From NCBI GenBank assembly GCA_005879065.1, contig VBLU01000005.1, positions 1-43,248 on the forward strand: a DNA stretch of 43,248 bases, given 5' to 3'. The position numbers and the translations under genes are program-made. The notes under the pieces are model-generated. The model made no database searches and had not been told where the DNA came from. It worked only from the letters and a program-made list of their open reading frames with translations. Positions 41,143 through 43,248 of this stretch are shown in pieces. Within the stretch, counting starts at the first letter, position 1, and every line of letters starts with the position of its first letter. Source of the stretch: Methanobacteriota archaeon. Its GTDB lineage: Archaea > Thermoplasmatota > Thermoplasmata > RBG-16-68-12.

Positions 41143-41162
41143 GCTTATACGCGTACATAAGC
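41143..41162 (-). promoter_or_regulatory. Inverted repeat over the padR TATA element
   Basis: GCTTAT (41143-41148) and ATAAGC (41157-41162) are perfect 6-bp arms around ACGCGTAC. The minus-strand GTATAAG TATA-like sequence lies in this repeat and predicts initiation near 41120, about 11 bases before the padR ATG. The position fits a PadR operator controlling the padR-MFS unit. Confidence 0.55.
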
Positions 41163-41165
41163 TAA

Positions 41166-41185
41166 CTCAACGGCCCTCAACGGCC
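41166..41185. repeat. Tandem 10-bp direct repeat in the padR/chrB-like intergenic region
   Basis: CTCAACGGCC occurs twice back to back at 41166-41175 and 41176-41185. It lies between the divergent promoters, 4 bases from the padR palindrome. It may be a regulator site or a replication slippage product. Confidence 0.6.
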
Positions 41186-41208
41186 ACGCCGACCAACTCG
41201 TCGGACAG

Positions 41209-41258
41209 ATTAATATACATAGATACACTACCTGCGTAGACACTCTACCCAAGGAGGG
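41209..41258 (+). promoter_or_regulatory. Promoter and strong Shine-Dalgarno of the ChrB-domain operon
   Basis: TATA-like ATTAATATAC at 41209-41218 predicts initiation near 41243. Around it, CTAC (41228-41231), GTAG (41236-41239) and CTAC (41245-41248) form overlapping inverted repeats at the predicted start site. AAGGAGGG at 41251-41258 is a strong ribosome-binding site 6 bases before the ATG at 41265. Confidence 0.6.
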
Positions 41259-41264
41259 CTTTGA

Positions 41265-41732
41265 ATGAAATGGGTAACCCGAGAGAAGGCGAAGGTAGAC
41301 CGGATCGCGTGTCCTTGGCTCATCACGAAATTCGTGGATCCGAAGTCGGAGTTCCTGTTCGTGCCGCGCGAAAAGGTCTTGGACGTCGCGAAGGAACAGA
41401 ACGCGATACCGTATGACAGCCCCGGTGCCGAGCTCCACCACTACAAGGAGGGAGGCGACGAGCGGTGCAGCTTCGACGCTATCATCAAGAAGTACAAGCT
41501 CACGGATCGAGCTCTCCTCGATATGGCGGAGATCGTGCGCGCGGCGGACGCGGGGCCTCGAAATCCTCGACCGGAGGGCGCGGGCCTGGAGGCGATGGCC
41601 CTCGGGTTCCGTGAGAACGCGAAAGACGATTTCGAGAACATGCGGCTCCAGTTCCCGGCATACGATGCGCTTTACACGTACTGTCGCCTCAAGGTCGAGG
41701 GCAAGGCCAAGTTGGAGCACGCGCCTCGATGA
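41265..41732 (+). CDS. ChrB-domain (chromate resistance-associated) protein
   Basis: A 155-residue stand-alone homologue of the C-terminal domain of chromate-resistance protein ChrB. Conserved signature visible: Trp-Val-Thr-Arg-Glu-Lys-Ala-Lys-Val-Asp-Arg-Ile-Ala-Cys-Pro-Trp-Leu-Ile near the N-terminus, Ile-Pro-Tyr-Asp-Ser-Pro-Gly-Ala-Glu, and Cys-Ser-Phe-Asp-Ala-Ile-Ile. It lacks the N-terminal DNA-binding half of full ChrB, so it is unlikely to be the regulator. No chromate transporter ChrA is present in the window. First gene of an operon; overlaps the beta-propeller gene by 4 bases. Confidence 0.87.
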   Translation: MKWVTREKAKVDRIACPWLITKFVDPKSEFLFVPREKVLDVAKEQNAIPYDSPGAELHHYKEGGDERCSFDAIIKKYKLTDRALLDMAEIVRAADAGPRNPRPEGAGLEAMALGFRENAKDDFENMRLQFPAYDALYTYCRLKVEGKAKLEHAPR

Positions 41733-42652
41733 GCCTCCGCCTCCTGGGCCACGTCGAGCTTCCCGCGCATGGACGGGAAGGTGGCTTCGATCACGCGGCG
41801 GTCCATCGCGAGTCCTCGCGCGTCTACGTCGCCCATACGTCCAACGATGATGTCGACGTCATGGACTCGGCGTCCGATCGCTTCCTTCGGTCAATCCACG
41901 GACTGAAGGGTGTCGCCGGCGTCCTCGTGTCGGACGAAAAGGGTCTCCTCTTCACTGCAAATCGCGGGGAGAACACGATCAGCATTTTCTCAGTCGCCCG
42001 AGAGCACGAAATGGTGAGGCTCTACTCGGGAATCCGTCCCAACGGGCTCGCCTTCGATCCGTCGCGAGGACTCTTGCTGGTGGCAAATGTCGGCGACCCC
42101 GAAATCGGCAATTCATCGACCGTTTCGATGGTGGACGTCAGTGAGAAGGCCGTGATCGGGACCGTGGTGCTCCCGGGGCGCCCCCGGTGGGCCGTGTATG
42201 ACGAGAGGACGGCCGCTTTCTACCTGAACATCGCAGATCCTCCCCTCATCCTGGAAATCGATGCGAAGACTCCCTCAAAGATGATGGAGAGATACAAGGT
42301 GCCCGCCACTGGACCGCATGGCCTCGATCTCGACCCCCAGGGGAGACAACTCTTCTGCGCTTGTGATACTGCGAAGCTAGTCGCGGTAGACCTGAACTCG
42401 AGTGAGATTCGGGCGGTCGGGGAGCTCAGCGGCCCGCCCGATGTTGTGTTCTTCAACTCGCGGCTGAACCATGTTTATGTCGCCGTCGGCACCCCGGGCG
42501 TGATTGAAGTCTTCGACGCAAGGCGAATGAAACTCCTCGAAAGGGTCACGACGGAGAAAGGAGCTCACACATTGGCGTTCGACCAAAGGAAAAACAAGGT
42601 CTACGCCTTCCTGCCTGCCACCCACAGAGCGGCGGTATATCAAGACGGATGA
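41729..42652 (+). CDS. YVTN/YncE-like beta-propeller protein
   Basis: A 307-residue beta-propeller with repeated YVTN-type blades (for example Leu-Leu-Leu-Val-Ala-Asn-Val, Val-Tyr-Val-Ala-Val-Gly, Arg-Pro-Asn-Gly-Leu-Ala-Phe-Asp). Six or seven blades fill the whole chain. There is no signal peptide, unlike many exported YncE-like proteins, so it probably stays in the cytosol with its ChrB-domain partner. No catalytic motif is seen; a binding or lactonase-like role is possible. The ATG at 41729 overlaps the upstream stop (ATGA). The DUF2148 gene follows after 18 bases. Confidence 0.88.
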   Translation: MSLRLLGHVELPAHGREGGFDHAAVHRESSRVYVAHTSNDDVDVMDSASDRFLRSIHGLKGVAGVLVSDEKGLLFTANRGENTISIFSVAREHEMVRLYSGIRPNGLAFDPSRGLLLVANVGDPEIGNSSTVSMVDVSEKAVIGTVVLPGRPRWAVYDERTAAFYLNIADPPLILEIDAKTPSKMMERYKVPATGPHGLDLDPQGRQLFCACDTAKLVAVDLNSSEIRAVGELSGPPDVVFFNSRLNHVYVAVGTPGVIEVFDARRMKLLERVTTEKGAHTLAFDQRKNKVYAFLPATHRAAVYQDG

Positions 42653-42670
42653 GGTCGAGAGGTGTCGCGA

Positions 42671-43248
42671 ATGGACCAGCACGAGATGTTCACAGAAGTC
42701 GTAGCGAACGTCGCGAAGATGTGCGCCGTCAGCGCCATGACCGCACCGAAGAGCGGAGGGCAGCTCTTCCTGAAAGGATCCAAGCCTTTCATCGAGACCA
42801 CGATCGTCCGGGACAAAGAGACCCTCCATCGCCTCGCGGAATGGCTTCGGGCCCGGGGGACGAAACTCAAGAATCCCATCTTCTTCCGCGACGCCGATAC
42901 GACCGAGAAGGTGGACCTCATCCTGTTCATCGGACTCGAGAAGTGGTATCCGCCGATGTACGATTGCGGCGCCTGCGGATATGGCACCTGTAACGAATTT
43001 CTGCGCGCGGCGCCTGTCCATCACACCGAGGAGTCTCGGGATTGGGAGTTCCTCGGACCGATTTGCCAGATCCGGTGCATCGACCTCGGCATCGCTGTGG
43101 GATCCGCCGCGAAGCTCGCGAGCATGAACAACGTGGACACCCGTTGTCAGACCCGAGTCGCCGCGGCCGCGAGGCACCTCGGAATCATTCACTCGGACCT
43201 CGCTGTTGCGCTTTCGATGAGCGTGTCCCACAAGAACATTTTCTTCGA
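42671..43248 (+). CDS. DUF2148 ferredoxin-like domain protein (3' end beyond the window)
   Basis: At least 192 residues, open to the window end. It matches DUF2148, a family with a cysteine-rich ferredoxin-like cluster. Cys99, Cys102 and Cys107 lie in Tyr-Asp-Cys-Gly-Ala-Cys-Gly-Tyr-Gly-Thr-Cys, with Cys132 and Cys136 in Gly-Pro-Ile-Cys-Gln-Ile-Arg-Cys. Asp-Leu-Gly-Ile-Ala-Val-Gly-Ser-Ala-Ala-Lys and the closing Val-Ser-His-Lys-Asn-Ile-Phe-Phe are family hallmarks, so only a few residues are missing. An Fe-S cluster is likely; the function is unknown. ATG at 42671, 18 bases after the beta-propeller gene, so part of its operon. Confidence 0.88.
   Translation, partial: MDQHEMFTEVVANVAKMCAVSAMTAPKSGGQLFLKGSKPFIETTIVRDKETLHRLAEWLRARGTKLKNPIFFRDADTTEKVDLILFIGLEKWYPPMYDCGACGYGTCNEFLRAAPVHHTEESRDWEFLGPICQIRCIDLGIAVGSAAKLASMNNVDTRCQTRVAAAARHLGIIHSDLAVALSMSVSHKNIFF

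Noticed and set aside
41265..41732. ChrB-domain protein as the transcriptional regulator of its operon
   Set aside because: It lacks the N-terminal DNA-binding half of full-length ChrB; the adjacent PadR is the better candidate.
1..43248. CRISPR arrays, transposases, integrases or viral genes
   Set aside because: No regularly spaced repeats of 24-40 bases, no terminal inverted repeats around a transposase, and no phage-type proteins were seen on reading both strands.

Overview
The window is dense, GC-rich archaeal chromosome. Archaeal identity follows from ribosomal protein S8e, SRP19, RadA, diphthine synthase, Trm5, a DUF211 protein, pyruvoyl-dependent arginine decarboxylase and a presenilin-type protease. 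The mix of Shine-Dalgarno and apparently leaderless starts, the high GC, the Lhr-type helicase and the acyl-CoA dehydrogenase/thiolase genes fit an uncultured high-GC Thermoplasmata-like euryarchaeon. That placement is an inference, not a phylogeny. About 50 genes are present. I see no CRISPR array, insertion sequence, integrase or provirus.

Layout. 1-15 kb is mostly housekeeping: presenilin-like protease (cut by the window start), S8e, the TldE/TldD pair, SRP19, DUF211, methionine aminopeptidase followed by a Sua5-type protein, Nudix, an S9 peptidase, a class V aminotransferase, RadA with a stand-alone AlkZ-like (HTH_42) protein upstream, a methyltransferase, DphB, Trm5 and a Dcd/Dut-fold protein. 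15-21 kb holds an acyl-CoA dehydrogenase overlapping a HIT protein, a hemerythrin-like protein, an asparaginyl-tRNA synthetase gene broken by an internal deletion, a methyltransferase/acetyltransferase pair, and arginine decarboxylase with a zinc-ribbon partner. 21-30 kb holds a PrsW-like membrane protein, a zinc-ribbon/TPR membrane protein, a VOC protein and a 1,803-residue Lhr-type helicase. 30-35 kb holds an ArsR-AHSA1 operon with a clear pair of operators, a pirin-like cupin, a small membrane protein, and an SDR-thiolase pair. 35-43 kb is more accessory: an exported protein, an aminotransferase, a DyP peroxidase, tRNA-Arg(TCG), a haloperoxidase-type hydrolase, a PadR-MFS pair, and a divergent ChrB-domain/beta-propeller/DUF2148 operon running off the end.

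Most notable points: (i) the Lhr helicase carries what look like two AlkZ/HTH_42-type modules at its C-terminus, and a free-standing member of that family lies next to radA; (ii) asnS has lost class II motif 2 together with its frame, and the MFS gene has lost its last helix together with its frame, so the two lesions are either real decay or assembly collapses; (iii) two 16-bp operators sit over the promoter and start codon of a probably leaderless arsR; (iv) an uncharacterised ChrB/beta-propeller/DUF2148 operon is divergent from PadR-MFS and shares a repeat-rich control region with it.
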